Shown: positions 26,396 to 36,312 of the stretch, piece after piece
How positions within the stretch are numbered: the stretch's first letter is position 1
How the letters are laid out: every line of letters starts with the position of its first letter
Origin: SSF14 sp037045585
GTDB lineage: Bacteria; Actinomycetota; Acidimicrobiia; Acidimicrobiales; Microtrichaceae
Assembly (NCBI GenBank): GCA_037045585.1
Contig: JBAOIR010000051.1
Span: 1 to 64,000, forward strand
Length of the DNA: 64,000 nucleotides
Direction: 5' to 3'
The notes under the pieces: generated by a model
What the model was told of the DNA's origin: nothing
Database searches by the model: none
What the model saw: the letters and a program-made list of their open reading frames with translations, nothing else
Program-made: the position numbers and the translations under genes

Positions 26396-27866
26396 TCAGC
26401 GACGGCGACCGAAACGGCGGGTCTGGTGCTCGTCGTCACCCTCGAAGAACGCGGTCATGGCGTCGTCGTGGGATTCGTCGGGCTGGTTGACCGCCTGGTC
26501 GAGGTCGCGGGTGTAGCGGTCGCCACCGATGACGGGCAGCCCCTCGGAGGGGAACTCGGTGAAGGCGTGCGTGGCGGTCGTGGCCGTCGTGGCGGTGGCC
26601 TCTCGCTCGAAGACCTCGCCCTCGGGAGCGAACGCCGCGGACGGGTCGGGGAACGAGGCGACCTCGCCCCAGCTGCCCGGACCCCACGGATCCCCGACGG
26701 GCGCCTCGTCGGCACGGTCGTCGAGGCGATCGTCGGACCACGGAAGGTCGGCGCCGCCGGCCAGTTCCGTCTCCTCGGAGTACGGCACGGCCAGGTCGTT
26801 GGGGTCGAGGAGTGTGGCCTCGCCGAAGTGAGAGCCACTCGAGCCGTTGCGGAACGCCGGGTCGTCGTCGGAGAACGCGACCTCGGCGAAACCAGCGTCG
26901 GAGAACGCGGGCTCCGAGAACGCGGGCTCGGAGAATGCGGCATCGGCAAAGGCCGGCTCGGACCCGACCGGCTCGCCGAACCGGGGCGTCGGTGAAGGCC
27001 GGTTCGCCGATCGGCTCGGCGTAGGACGGCTCGGAATCGAAGGACCGAGCGTCGAAGGACCGCGCGTCGGGGGCCACGTCGGCGACGGGGGCGAACACGG
27101 CCGGCTCGTAGGGGGCGGCGTCGAACTGGGTGTCGTCGTAGGACGCCACGTCGGCAGGGGCGACGTCGGGTTCGGGCGCCGGCTCGGCGACCGGGCGGGC
27201 GATGCCGGCCAGGTCGATGCCGGGCAGCGGCGAGCGCAGCGCCGTCTCGGGATCGTCGAGCACCGCACCGATCGCGCCGTGGACGCTGGAGAGCGCCGAG
27301 CGGTACTCCTCGAGACGACCCTCGATCGCGACCAGCTGGGACGCCATACCGACCTTGCGGTTCTCGAGTTCGCCGATCTCGGCGAGGATCTGGTCGCGGC
27401 GGGCCCCGTACTCACGGTTGGCCTCGGCCGTTGCCTTCTGGGTCATCTGGTCGGCGTTGACGCGCGCCTCGCCGACGATGCGGTCGGCCTCGGTGCGGGC
27501 CTCGCGAGCCTGCTGCTCGGCGGCGGTGCGAGCATCGGCCACGAGCTTCTGGGCTTCCTGGCGGGCGTCGGCGATGGCGGCGTCGGCGGTGCGCTTCGCC
27601 ATCATCAGCGTGCGCGTCGACTGCATCGCCTCTTCTTCGTCCGACATCGCTGCCGCTGCCGCCGCCGGGGCACGACTGGCCTCGGGTGCGTTGCGCAGCT
27701 CGGCCTCGGCGCGCTCGGCGCGGGCGATGGCGTCACGTGACGTCTTGGTCAGCTCGGCCAGGGTGGCCCCGACCCGCTCGAGGAAGTCGTCGACCTGATC
27801 GGGGTCATAGCCTCGGAACTTCTCCGCGAAGTCGATTTGCTCGATGAGCTGAGGTGTCACGTCCAT
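26396..27866 (-). CDS. divIVA: DivIVA/Wag31 cell-pole protein (one frameshift)
   Basis: The polar growth and septum scaffold of actinobacteria. It starts MDVTPQLIEQIDFAEK (ATG 27866, or ATG 27875), and the DivIVA membrane-binding domain continues RGYDPDQVDDFLERVGA. A long coiled coil (TAEQQAREARTEADRIVGEA) follows and then an acidic, low-complexity tail. That tail carries the repeat SEPAF (EPAFADAAFSEPAFSEPAF) and ends RRFGRRR. One extra base near 26985 shifts the frame inside the tail, between PAFTDAP and FGEPVG. The corrected length is about 489 aa, longer than most family members because of the tail. It is the last gene of the division block and is followed by a hairpin. Confidence 0.9.
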
Positions 27867-28004
27867 GACGTGCATGCTAGCGACGAGTTTTTCAAACGCG
27901 GCGGAACCAGCTACCAAAACTTCTGCCCGAGGGCAAGAAGATCTTCGGCCGGTCCGAGGGGGCCGGGTGGACCCCCCACCGCGACCGCAACGAACTGCCG
28001 GGGA

Positions 28005-28619
28005 CTACTCCTCGACGAGGCCGCGTTCGCGGAGGCGACGGCGGTCGTCGGGCGAGATCTCGACGTCGATCGGCGACAGGAGGTACACGTGGGATGCCAC
28101 GCGCTCGACGCTGCCACCGAGGCCGTAGGCCACACCGCTCGAGAAGTCGAGCAGGCGCCGGGCCAGATCGCGATCGAGGTCCTGCAGGTTGACGATGACG
28201 GGCTGGCGCTTGCGGAACCAGTCGCCGACTTCCTGGGCGTCGTTGAACGTCTTCGGCGTGACGACGTGGGGGCGGGCCGAGGCCGAGGTGGCGGCGGGCA
28301 CCGGGCGGACCACGCTGCTGCGGGGGCGGACCGGCTCGGGAGCGGTCACCACACCACCACGGGGGCGACCACCGGCGGACGGAAGCACCCGGACGGAAGC
28401 CGACTCGACCGGCTCCTCCCAGTCGGGCATGGGCTCGACCCGCGACGGGGCCGGCACGGCGCGCACGACCGGGCTCGGGTTGACGGTGCCGGTACTGACC
28501 GCACGGTGAGGACCCGTGAGGTCGACGACGGGATCTTCTTCGTAGTCGTCGTAATCGTCGTACTCATCATCGGGACCCAGTCCCAACCACGACATACCTT
28601 TGCGCAACATCCCAGCCAT
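28005..28619 (-). CDS. sepF: Cell division protein SepF
   Basis: SepF anchors FtsZ to the membrane in actinobacteria, which lack FtsA. Residues 1-15 (MAGMLRKGMSWLGLG) form the amphipathic membrane helix. An acidic Tyr/Asp linker (DDEYDDYDDYEEDP) and a Pro/Arg-rich region follow. The C-terminal domain (QPVIVNLQDLDRDLARRLLD, FSSGVAYGLGGSVERV) is the FtsZ-binding fold. 204 aa. ATG 28619 is preceded by GAGGAGGAGTT. It lies in the normal place between yggS and divIVA. The ylmG/yggT membrane gene usually found between sepF and divIVA is missing. Confidence 0.95.
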   Translation of the reverse strand: MAGMLRKGMSWLGLGPDDEYDDYDDYEEDPVVDLTGPHRAVSTGTVNPSPVVRAVPAPSRVEPMPDWEEPVESASVRVLPSAGGRPRGGVVTAPEPVRPRSSVVRPVPAATSASARPHVVTPKTFNDAQEVGDWFRKRQPVIVNLQDLDRDLARRLLDFSSGVAYGLGGSVERVASHVYLLSPIDVEISPDDRRRLRERGLVEE

Positions 28620-28718
28620 CAACTCCTCCTCATGACCTCGACCAGTGTCGCGCACGAGGAACTGCCCGACGGGGACCAGAGTGCCATGAATCATCGCCGC
28701 GTGACAGTTCGCGGTGGT

Positions 28719-29393
28719 TCAAGGTCTCGAACCGAAGATGTCGGTACCCACGCGGACCATGGTCGAACCCTCGGCGATCGCGATCTCGAGGTCGCCGGAC
28801 ATGCCGATCGAGCACTCCGGAAGGGCCTCGGCGTCGCACAGTGACCGCAACCGACCGAACGCGGCGGCGACCGTCGCGTCGTCGGCGAGGGGCGCGACAC
28901 CCATCGCGCCCACGACCGACAGCCCGGCGGCGCGGGCCGACTCGATGAGCCCCGGAGCGTCCTGCCACGACACTCCCCCGCGACCCTCGACGTCGGCGAG
29001 GTTCACCTGCACCATCACGGTTGCGCCCGACACTCGCTTGGCGAGCTCGGCGACGAGGGACGGCCGGTCGACCGATTGGTACACGTCGGTCCAGGGCGCG
29101 ACGACGCGCACCTTGTTCGTCTGCAGCTGTCCGATGAAGTGCCACCGGACGGCCGCGCCGACCTCGGGCGCCTTCGCCGCGAACTCCACGGCGTAGCTCT
29201 CGCCGAACTCGGCGAACCCTGCAGCGGCAGCGGCGACGATCGTCTCGGCCGGATGCGTCTTGGACACGGCGATGAGCCGGACCCCCGACTCGGCGAACGA
29301 CGGCGCGCCGGAGGCCACGCGGATCCGTTCCTCGATCGCCGCCCGCCTCGCGGCCAGCCGATCGACGAGGTCCGGGTCGGGAACGATGCTCAC
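28719..29393 (-). CDS. YggS-family PLP homeostasis protein
   Basis: A 224-residue single-domain PLP-binding protein (YggS/YlmE/PLPBP). The PLP lysine is in RLIAVSKTHPAETI, and WHFIGQLQTNKV and MGVAPLADD are family marks, with VRVGTDIFGSRP closing the barrel at the phosphate site. These proteins have no known enzyme activity and help keep pyridoxal phosphate and amino-acid balance. The start is GTG 29393, 13 bp after the pgeF stop. It is the ylmE position of the ftsZ-ylmDE-sepF-divIVA string. Confidence 0.93.
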   Translation of the reverse strand: MSIVPDPDLVDRLAARRAAIEERIRVASGAPSFAESGVRLIAVSKTHPAETIVAAAAAGFAEFGESYAVEFAAKAPEVGAAVRWHFIGQLQTNKVRVVAPWTDVYQSVDRPSLVAELAKRVSGATVMVQVNLADVEGRGGVSWQDAPGLIESARAAGLSVVGAMGVAPLADDATVAAAFGRLRSLCDAEALPECSIGMSGDLEIAIAEGSTMVRVGTDIFGSRP

Positions 29394-29406
29394 GAGCGGG
29401 GCCCCG

Positions 29407-30093
29407 TCACGGCTCGATCCAGATGACCGAGGCCTGGCGACCGGTGTCGGCCCGTGCCCGGTGGGAGAAGAAGCGCGGCGTTCCGTCGGCGCCGATCGTG
29501 GTCGCGGTGCACGCCGCGGCGGCCACGTCGACGTCGTCGACCCCGGCCGAACGGAGCGCGCTGCGAACCGCCGCGGTCATGTCGAGGGCGGCGTCGCCGT
29601 CCGCGGTCGCTCCGACCACCTCGGGGCCGAAACGGAGGGCCATCGTCGTCAGGTCCCGCTCGGAGAACTGGTAGGCCGCCGGCGAGATGCAGGGGCCGAG
29701 GCGTGCGGAGATGTCACGGGCACCCAGGTCGATCAGCGCGCCGACCGTCGCCTCGAGGACGCCCTCGTAGAGGCCCTTCCACCCGGCGTGCGCCGCACCG
29801 ATCACCGGCCCCGCCGACGGGCCCGGTCCGACGGCGGTGAACAGGACCGGTGCGCAGTCGGCCGTCTGCACGGCCAGCACGGCGCCGGGAGTGCTGGTCA
29901 CCGCCGCGTCGGCCCGGGCGCCGGCCCACTGGCCGGGCCGCGACACCACGACGACTCCCGCACCGTGCACCTGCTCGAGCCACGTCCACGGGTGCGGCGC
30001 CAGCGCCGAGCGCGCCGCGGCGAGCGCACGCGGCTCGGCGGTGATCGCGAAATCGCCGTCGGCCCGTTCGCTGAAGCGGTGCTGGACCGCCAC
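29407..30093 (-). CDS. pgeF: Peptidoglycan editing factor PgeF (YlmD/YfiH, laccase domain)
   Basis: A 228-residue multicopper-oxidase-like DUF152 protein. Zn/Cu-binding residues are in WLEQVHGAGVVVV, VQTADCAPVLF and IGAAHAGWKGL, with GPCISPAAYQF near the middle. E. coli YfiH corrects mis-built muropeptides, and relatives act on purine nucleosides. It follows ftsZ after 9 bp, so it is almost certainly cotranscribed, and its start is GTG 30093. Confidence 0.93.
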   Translation of the reverse strand: MAVQHRFSERADGDFAITAEPRALAAARSALAPHPWTWLEQVHGAGVVVVSRPGQWAGARADAAVTSTPGAVLAVQTADCAPVLFTAVGPGPSAGPVIGAAHAGWKGLYEGVLEATVGALIDLGARDISARLGPCISPAAYQFSERDLTTMALRFGPEVVGATADGDAALDMTAAVRSALRSAGVDDVDVAAAACTATTIGADGTPRFFSHRARADTGRQASVIWIEP

Positions 30094-30102
30094 GACCGGC
30101 CC

Positions 30103-31242
30103 CTACTTCAGGAAGCTGGGGACGTCGAAGTCGTCGGCGTCGGAATCGCCGGAGTCGTCATCGTCGTCGTCGGCGAACACGTCGGCGAGGGGGATGTCGT
30201 CGTCGGAACGGGGGCGACGCTCGTCGCGCCCACCCGACGACCCACTCGAGCTGCGCCGCGACGAGGCAGCCGCGGCTGCGGCCTTGGGATCTTCCCACCG
30301 CTCGAAGCCGGCGGCGATGACCGTGACACGGACCTCGTCGCCCATCTCGTCGTCGATGGTCGTGCCGAAGATGATGTTGGCCTCGGCGTGCGCCACCTCG
30401 TGGATGACCGTCGCCGCCTCGTTGACCTCGAACAGCGTGAGGTCGGAGCCGCCACAGATGTTGAGGAGGATGCCGCGGGCGCCGTCGATCGCCGACTCGA
30501 GCAGCGGCGAGCTGATCGCCTGACGGGCGGCCGACATGGCCCGGCCCTCGCCCGAGGCGTAACCGACACCCAGGAGCGCGGTGCCGGCGTCGTGCATGAT
30601 CATCTTGACGTCGGCGAAGTCGGTGTTGATCAGGCCCGGCGTCGTGATGAGGTCGGTGATGCCCTGCACACCCTGGAGCAGGACCTCGTCGGCCATCTTG
30701 AACGCGTTGAGCACCGACGTCTTGTCGTTGGCGACCGACAGCAGCCGGTCGTTGGGGATGACGATCTGGGTGTCGACCTTCTCCTTGAGCTTGCCGATGC
30801 CCTGCTCGGCCTGCACCGAGCGCCGACGGCCCTCGAAGAGGAAGGGACGGGTGACGACGGCGATGGTGAGCGCGCCGATCGCCTTGGCGACCTCGGCCAC
30901 GACCGGTGCGCCACCGGTACCGGTGCCACCGCCTTCGCCTGCGGTGATGAACACCATGTCGGCGCCGCGGAGCACCTCTTCGATCTCGGCCTTGTGGTCC
31001 TCCGCCGCCTGGCGACCGACCTCGGGATCGGAGCCCGCACCGAGGCCACGGGTGACCTCACGACCGATGTCGAGCTTCACATCCGCGTCGCTCATCAGCA
31101 ACGCCTGGGCGTCGGTGTTGATGGCGATGAACTCCACACCCTTCAACCCGGCGTCGATCATCCGGTTCACGGCGTTGCAGCCGCCCCCACCGATGCCGAC
31201 CACCTTGATGACTGCGAGGTAGTTCTGCGGATTGTGAGCCAT
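30103..31242 (-). CDS. ftsZ: Cell division GTPase FtsZ
   Basis: The tubulin homologue that forms the division ring. A 379-residue protein starting MAHNPQNYLAVIKVVGIGGGG, with the tubulin signature AGEGGGTGTGGAPVVAEVAK, NTDAQALL and the T7 loop NTDFADVKMIM. A Ser/Arg linker is followed by a run of aspartates and the C-terminal peptide DFDVPSFLK, which binds SepF and other partners. The ATG at 31242 has GGAGG upstream. A 203-bp gap separates it from ftsQ. That gap holds a hairpin near ftsQ, so ftsZ probably has its own promoter in addition to read-through. Confidence 0.97.
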   Translation of the reverse strand: MAHNPQNYLAVIKVVGIGGGGCNAVNRMIDAGLKGVEFIAINTDAQALLMSDADVKLDIGREVTRGLGAGSDPEVGRQAAEDHKAEIEEVLRGADMVFITAGEGGGTGTGGAPVVAEVAKAIGALTIAVVTRPFLFEGRRRSVQAEQGIGKLKEKVDTQIVIPNDRLLSVANDKTSVLNAFKMADEVLLQGVQGITDLITTPGLINTDFADVKMIMHDAGTALLGVGYASGEGRAMSAARQAISSPLLESAIDGARGILLNICGGSDLTLFEVNEAATVIHEVAHAEANIIFGTTIDDEMGDEVRVTVIAAGFERWEDPKAAAAAASSRRSSSGSSGGRDERRPRSDDDIPLADVFADDDDDDSGDSDADDFDVPSFLK

Positions 31243-31392
31243 TGGGAGGGGACCTCCGATGCGAACCGGCGACGGCTGCTTCGTGCAAATTGTGGGGAGA
31301 CGGAATGATGGTGCGAACCGAAGATCGCAGGCAATCGGGCAGTGCGATCCGACCGAGAATCGGGACGGACCGACCCACTCTAGGTGAACTCT

Positions 31393-31423
31393 CCACGGGG
31401 GGTCGAGTGTCACACTCCCGTGG
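31393..31423 (-). terminator. Nested hairpin between ftsQ and ftsZ
   Basis: CCACGG pairs with CCGTGG and, inside it, GAGTGT pairs with ACACTC around one base, with a GACCCC bulge. It lies 23 bp after the ftsQ stop and 151 bp before ftsZ. It could weaken read-through into ftsZ or bind a regulator. There is no U-tract. Confidence 0.45.
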
Positions 31424-31445
31424 ACCTTGACCGTCGAGGTCCGGT

Positions 31446-32789
31446 TCAGGCCGGCGGGACCGTGGTGGCCGGGTCGGGTGGGGCCGTGGTCGCCGTCGCC
31501 TCCGGCGCAACGGTGGTCTCGGGCGGTGCAACGGGCTGACCCGTGGCGGGATCGATCGTCGCACCGGTGGCCGGATCGACGACGGGCGCCGGTGGCGGCA
31601 GATCGCAGTCGGGGTTGCGCCGCATCGTCGGCGCCGTGGGTACCCGGACGTCGAGCTGGCACACACCGCGCAGGTCGATCTGGGGGCCGAGCATCGTCTT
31701 GGTGGCGAGCAGCTTGCGGTCCGCGTCCTCAACGGTGCCGAACAGGACGGTCCGCTTCTCGCCGAGGTCGAAGACGAGCTCGCCCTCGGCGGTGATGCTC
31801 ATCTTCTGGATCTGGACGGCGATCTCGAACGACATGGACCCCATCACGTCGACCGCTGCGGCCAGCGGGGGTGAGAGGCGGGAGCCGACCTTCACCGGCG
31901 GGTCCTCGGTGACCTCGACGTGCTGGAGGAACTCGTCGCCCGTCGCGACGGCGATGATCACGCCGCCCTCCCCCACGACCACACCGCGGGTCGGGCCGAC
32001 CACCACCGCAATGGCCCGACGGTCGGTGAGCCGCACCGAGATCGAGTCGGGAAAGCGGCGTTGCACGACGACGCGGACGAACCGAGGGTCGTCCCGCAGC
32101 TCGGCGGCGACCGACGCCGGGTCCACGAAGAGGATCGGATCGCCGATGCGGACGCCGGTGCGGGCGGCAAGACCGTCGAGGTCGAGCTGGTCGGACCCGA
32201 CGATCGAGATGTCGTCGACGTCGAGCAACGGCGAATACGCGGCGCCGACGACGCCGGCTCCCACCAGCACCAGTCCGACGAGGGTGCCGACGCGGCGACG
32301 GCGACGGCGACGGTTGTCCGAGACGACGTCCTCGCGCCGGCGTTCCAGTCGTTCGTCGACGACGATGCCCGGACCTGCCGACGTCGGCTCGTCACCGACG
32401 AGCTCGGATGCGAACGGATCGGTGACGCCAGGACTGGCCGTGGGGTCGTCGTCCGCGTAACGGGGCGGGTCGAGCGCAATGTCGATCGCTGCCCGCTGGG
32501 GCACGACGTCGTGGGGATCGGCATCGGGGCGGGCGGTCACCTCGAGCGCGAGTTCGGCCAGATCCATCGCCCGGGTCGCGACGACCCGGGGGTCGGCCAC
32601 GTAGTCCTCGAAACTGGTGTCCTCGGGCTCGTCGCTCCACCCCGTCGCCGACGGCGCGTACGGATCGGGGTACAGCTCGTCGGGGCCGTACGCGAGCACC
32701 TGCGGACGGTCGTCGGCGGCGTCGCCGCGACGGCCGGCCCGAACCGCGTCGACCTGACCGGTGTCGCCGGGGCGCATCGTGTCGCTCAC
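31446..32789 (-). CDS. ftsQ: Cell division protein FtsQ
   Basis: A 447-residue bitopic division protein. About 190 acidic cytoplasmic residues precede a basic patch (SDNRRRRRRRVG) and one TM helix (TLVGLVLVGAGVVGAAYSPLL). The POTRA domain follows (LDVDDISIVGSDQLDLDGLA), then the beta domain (RFPDSISVRLTDRRAIAVVV). The C-terminus is a Pro/Thr tail with PATGA/PATGQP repeats. FtsQ joins FtsL and FtsB at the septum. The GTG start overlaps the murB stop as GTGA. The long N-terminal extension is more than twice that of typical FtsQ. Confidence 0.93.
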   Translation of the reverse strand: MSDTMRPGDTGQVDAVRAGRRGDAADDRPQVLAYGPDELYPDPYAPSATGWSDEPEDTSFEDYVADPRVVATRAMDLAELALEVTARPDADPHDVVPQRAAIDIALDPPRYADDDPTASPGVTDPFASELVGDEPTSAGPGIVVDERLERRREDVVSDNRRRRRRRVGTLVGLVLVGAGVVGAAYSPLLDVDDISIVGSDQLDLDGLAARTGVRIGDPILFVDPASVAAELRDDPRFVRVVVQRRFPDSISVRLTDRRAIAVVVGPTRGVVVGEGGVIIAVATGDEFLQHVEVTEDPPVKVGSRLSPPLAAAVDVMGSMSFEIAVQIQKMSITAEGELVFDLGEKRTVLFGTVEDADRKLLATKTMLGPQIDLRGVCQLDVRVPTAPTMRRNPDCDLPPPAPVVDPATGATIDPATGQPVAPPETTVAPEATATTAPPDPATTVPPA

Positions 32790-33751
32790 GACCGTCCTCC
32801 GGCCGCCTCGACGGTCGCCGCGTCGTACCCGACCATGGCGGTCTCGGCGTGCAGGTCGACACCGAACGTCTCGGCGACGGTGGACCGAACGTGGACCATG
32901 AGCGCCACGATGTCGTCGGCGCGGCCACCGGGGTCGGCCTGGATGAAGTTGGCGTGCTTCGTCGACACTTCTGCGGTCCCGATCCGGTGGCCCTTGCACC
33001 CGGCCACGTCGATGAGCCGACCGGCCGAGTCGCCGGTGGGGTTGGTGAAGACCGACCCGGCGTTCTGCCCGCCGGGCTGGTGGTGGCGACGCCACCGCAC
33101 GATCTCGCCCAACTCGGCCTCACCGGCCTCACCGTTGCCGTCGGCCAGGTCGAGGGTCGCCTCGACGACGATCTGGTGGGCACCGATCGACGACCGCCGG
33201 TACCCGAGGTCGCACTCCACCACGGACATCACGACATCTTGACCGGCGCGCAGATCGACCACGCGGACCTCCCGCAGTGACGCTGCCATGTCCGACCCGT
33301 GGCCGCCCGCGTTCATGCGCACGGCGCCACCGATGCTCCCGGGCACGCCCACGGCCCACTCGAACCCGGTGAGGCCCGCGGCCACCGTGCGCCGGGCGAC
33401 GACCGGCAGGCTCGCCGCACCCCCGGCCACGACGGTGGTCCCGTCGACGTCGATCTCGGCGAACGCCTCACCCAGCTGCACTGCAACGCCGGGGAACCCG
33501 GCGTCGGCGACGAGGAGATTGGAGCCGTTGCCGACCACCAGCGTCGGCACGCCGGTCGAACTCGTGACCTCGGCGAGCCGGACGAGTTCCTCCGCCGACC
33601 GGACCTCGGCGAACCACGATGCCCGCCCTCCCACCCGGTAGGTGGTGAGCGGACCCAGGGGGCGTTGTGCCTCGACGTCGAGACCGGCGTCGAACAGCGC
33701 CGCGCCCACATCGTCGAGCGACGCGGCGAACGCCACGTCGGGCTCGCCCAT
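32786..33751 (-). CDS. murB: UDP-N-acetylenolpyruvoylglucosamine reductase
   Basis: FAD enzyme making UDP-MurNAc with NADPH. A 321-residue protein: PLTTYRVGGRASWFAE (FAD domain), LVVGNGSNLLVAD, WAVGVPGSIGGAVRMNAGGHG with the catalytic Arg region, and GQNAGSVFTNP with the active-site Ser. The C-terminal Glu is probably in VDLHAETAMVG. It is tied by 4-bp overlaps to murC upstream and ftsQ downstream, the actinobacterial order murG-murC-murB-ftsQ. Confidence 0.96.
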   Translation of the reverse strand: MGEPDVAFAASLDDVGAALFDAGLDVEAQRPLGPLTTYRVGGRASWFAEVRSAEELVRLAEVTSSTGVPTLVVGNGSNLLVADAGFPGVAVQLGEAFAEIDVDGTTVVAGGAASLPVVARRTVAAGLTGFEWAVGVPGSIGGAVRMNAGGHGSDMAASLREVRVVDLRAGQDVVMSVVECDLGYRRSSIGAHQIVVEATLDLADGNGEAGEAELGEIVRWRRHHQPGGQNAGSVFTNPTGDSAGRLIDVAGCKGHRIGTAEVSTKHANFIQADPGGRADDIVALMVHVRSTVAETFGVDLHAETAMVGYDAATVEAAGGRS

Positions 33752-35178
33752 CACTCCGCCTCCAGCGCCGCGATGAGCTGGTCGGGCAGCGTCGTCAGGT
33801 CGCCGGCACCCATGGTGAGGCAGAGGTCGCCGGTGCCGAGCAGTGCCGGTAGCCCGGCGAGGAGGTCGGCCCGGGTCGGGAGCCACAGCACCTCGGCGTG
33901 CGGATGCGCCGCGGCGACGGCGTCCACCACGAGGCGGCCGGTGACGCCGTCGACGGGGGTCTCCCCCGCCGCATAGATGTCGGTGATCACCACGACGTCG
34001 GCCGCGGCGAACGCATCGGCGTACTCCCGCCACACCGAACCGGTTCGGCTGTAGCGGTGGGGTTGGAAGACGGCGACGATGCGATCCCACCCGCCGGCGG
34101 CGGCACCACTCGTGGCAGCGTCGAGGACGGCGCGGACCTCGGTCGGCATGTGGGCGTAGTCGTCGATGAACGTGATGCCGGCGGTGGCACCGCGGTGCTC
34201 GAAGCGGCGACCGACACCCCGGTAGCGGGCGATGCCCGCCGCGGCGCCGACGGGATCGGCGCCGATCGACACCGCGAGTGCAAACGCCGCGGTGGCGTTG
34301 AGGACGAGGTGCCGACCGGGCAGGGGCAGCGAGAGGTGGTGCTCCACACCGTCGGGATCGGTGAGCGTCCACCGCATGCCGTCGGTGGCGTCGACGTCGG
34401 AGATCACGAAGTCGGCCAGCCCGGACTCGCCGTAGGAGTGCGCCTGGGGGAACTGGTCGATGAGCGGCGCAGCGCCGACGTCGTCGGCGCAGATGATCAC
34501 GGGACCCTCGGTGCCGTCGGCGAAGCGTTCGAATGCAGCGACGAGCTCCTCGAACGATCCGTGGTGGTCGAGGTGGTCCGGCTCGATGTTGGTGATCACG
34601 GCGCCGGCGCGGGGCGGCGCGAGGAAGGTCGAGTCGCTCTCGTCCGCCTCGAGCACGAACCACTCCGATGCGGTCCATCGTGCGCCCGCGCCGGACCCGG
34701 CGCCGAGGCCGGGAACGGTGCCGCCGATGATGAACGAGGGGTCGAGGCCGGCACCGTCGAGCGCCAGGGCGGTGAGGGCCGACGTGGTCGTCTTGCCGTG
34801 GGTGCCCGAGATCGAGAGGGTCCGGCGGGTCGCCCCGATTGCAGCGAGGAGGTCGTAGCGGTGGGCGACGGGAACACCCGCCTGCTCGGCGGCGACGACG
34901 TCGACGTCGTCGTGGGGCACGGCGGTCGACACCCCGACGACGTCGGCGTCGGCAGCGAGGTCGGGGGCCGAGCCGACCCGGGCGTCGATGCCGCTGAGGC
35001 GAAGCCGCTGCAGCGTCGCCGAATCGTTGCGGTCACTGCCGGTCACCCGATGGCCGAGCGCAGCGAGCACCTCGGCGATCGCCGACATGCCGGCTCCGCC
35101 GATGCCGACGAGGTGCACGCGCAGCGGGGCTCCGCCGACGTCGAGGTCGACGCGGTCGTACGGCACGGTCCCCGCCAT
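33751..35178 (-). CDS. murC: UDP-N-acetylmuramate--L-alanine ligase
   Basis: ATP-dependent ligase adding L-Ala to UDP-MurNAc. The protein has 475 residues: the N-terminal Rossmann motif HLVGIGGAGMSAIAEVL, the P-loop SISGTHGKTTTSALTAL, the central NIEPDHLDHHGSFEEL and C-terminal DDYAHMPTEVRAVL, FQPHRYSRT. The start ATG 35178 overlaps the murG stop, and its stop overlaps the murB start. No fusion to ddl is present. Confidence 0.96.
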   Translation of the reverse strand: MAGTVPYDRVDLDVGGAPLRVHLVGIGGAGMSAIAEVLAALGHRVTGSDRNDSATLQRLRLSGIDARVGSAPDLAADADVVGVSTAVPHDDVDVVAAEQAGVPVAHRYDLLAAIGATRRTLSISGTHGKTTTSALTALALDGAGLDPSFIIGGTVPGLGAGSGAGARWTASEWFVLEADESDSTFLAPPRAGAVITNIEPDHLDHHGSFEELVAAFERFADGTEGPVIICADDVGAAPLIDQFPQAHSYGESGLADFVISDVDATDGMRWTLTDPDGVEHHLSLPLPGRHLVLNATAAFALAVSIGADPVGAAAGIARYRGVGRRFEHRGATAGITFIDDYAHMPTEVRAVLDAATSGAAAGGWDRIVAVFQPHRYSRTGSVWREYADAFAAADVVVITDIYAAGETPVDGVTGRLVVDAVAAAHPHAEVLWLPTRADLLAGLPALLGTGDLCLTMGAGDLTTLPDQLIAALEAE

Positions 35179-36312
35179 CAGCGGGCCCCGGCCATCTGCG
35201 CGAGCAACAGGTCGGCAGCGTCGGCTGCAGCGTGGGGCCGACCGATCGTCCATGCGTCGCGAGCCATCGCGTCGAGCCGCGCCGGCTCGTCGACGAGCGG
35301 CCCGAGGACCGCGGCCAGGCCGTCGGTCGTGCAGTCGGCGTCGTCGAGCAGCACGGCGGAGCCGACGTCGACCAGCGCCCGGGCGTTGTGCCGCTGGTGG
35401 TCACCGGGGGCGATCGGGAGGGGCACGAGGATCGACGGGAGGCCGACGACCGCGAGCTCGGCAACGGTCGTGCCCCCGGAACGGCAGACGGCGACGTCCG
35501 CTGCGGCGAGAAGTTGGTCCATGTGTTCTTCGTACTCGACCGGCTGGTAGCCGATGGCCGTGTCGTCCACCTCGGGGCGACGGAACGAGGCCCAGTCGCG
35601 GCGGCCGACCACGTGGTACACGTGCAGATCGCCACGGTCGCGCCACGCCTCGGTCAGACCGGCGACCGCTTCGTTGATGCGGCGGGAGCCCAATGAGCCG
35701 GCGAATGCCGCCACGACGATGCGGTCCTCGGGGATGCCGAGCGCTGTGCCGCGCCGCTGCCTGGCGATCGCCGATGCCCGAGGGATCGGCGGGCCGGAGA
35801 GCGAGGATCTCGTCGCGGACCGGGTTGCCCGTGACCGTCGCCCGAGGCAGGCCCGTGCCGTCGAACGGCACCGCCGCGGCCCGAGCGAAACGGCCGAGCC
35901 ATCGGTTGGCGGCCCCGGCCACGGCGTTCTGCTCGGCGAGCACCAGGGGCACACGCCACACGACGGCGGCGGCCGCCGCAGCGACGCTCGCGTAACCGCC
36001 GAGGCTCAGGACGACCGCTGGCCGACGACGCCCGACGATCCAGAACGCCCGGACCGCGGCGACGACGAGACCGAACACGGCGCCGACGTTCGCCGGGGTG
36101 AGCCGACGCTGGATCCCGCGACCGGGCAGCACGATGAGTTCGATGCCCGACGGGGGCACGAGCGTCGACTCCTGGCCGCGTTCCGAACCGATCCACAACA
36201 GCCGATCGAGGGGCTCGCCACGGTCGACGAGGGCCGAGGCGATCGAGAGGCCGGGGAGGATGTGGCCGGCGGTGCCGCCCCCGGCGATGACGATCGGGCG
36301 GACGCCGCTCAT
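35178..36312 (-). CDS. murG: Lipid II synthase MurG (one frameshift)
   Basis: Membrane-associated GlcNAc transferase that turns lipid I into lipid II. The N-terminal half reads IVIAGGGTAGHILPGLSIAS, with the glycine loop, and then LSLGGYASV and LAEQNAVAGAANRW. The C-terminal half reads VAAFAGSLGSRRINEAVAG, YEEHMDQLLAAADVAVCRSG and GGTTVAELAVVGLPSILVP, with the donor-sugar site. One extra base near 35762 separates the halves. The corrected length is about 377 aa, normal. As an essential gene with perfect motifs on both sides, the break is probably a sequence error. It overlaps ftsW and murC by 4 bp. Confidence 0.92.
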
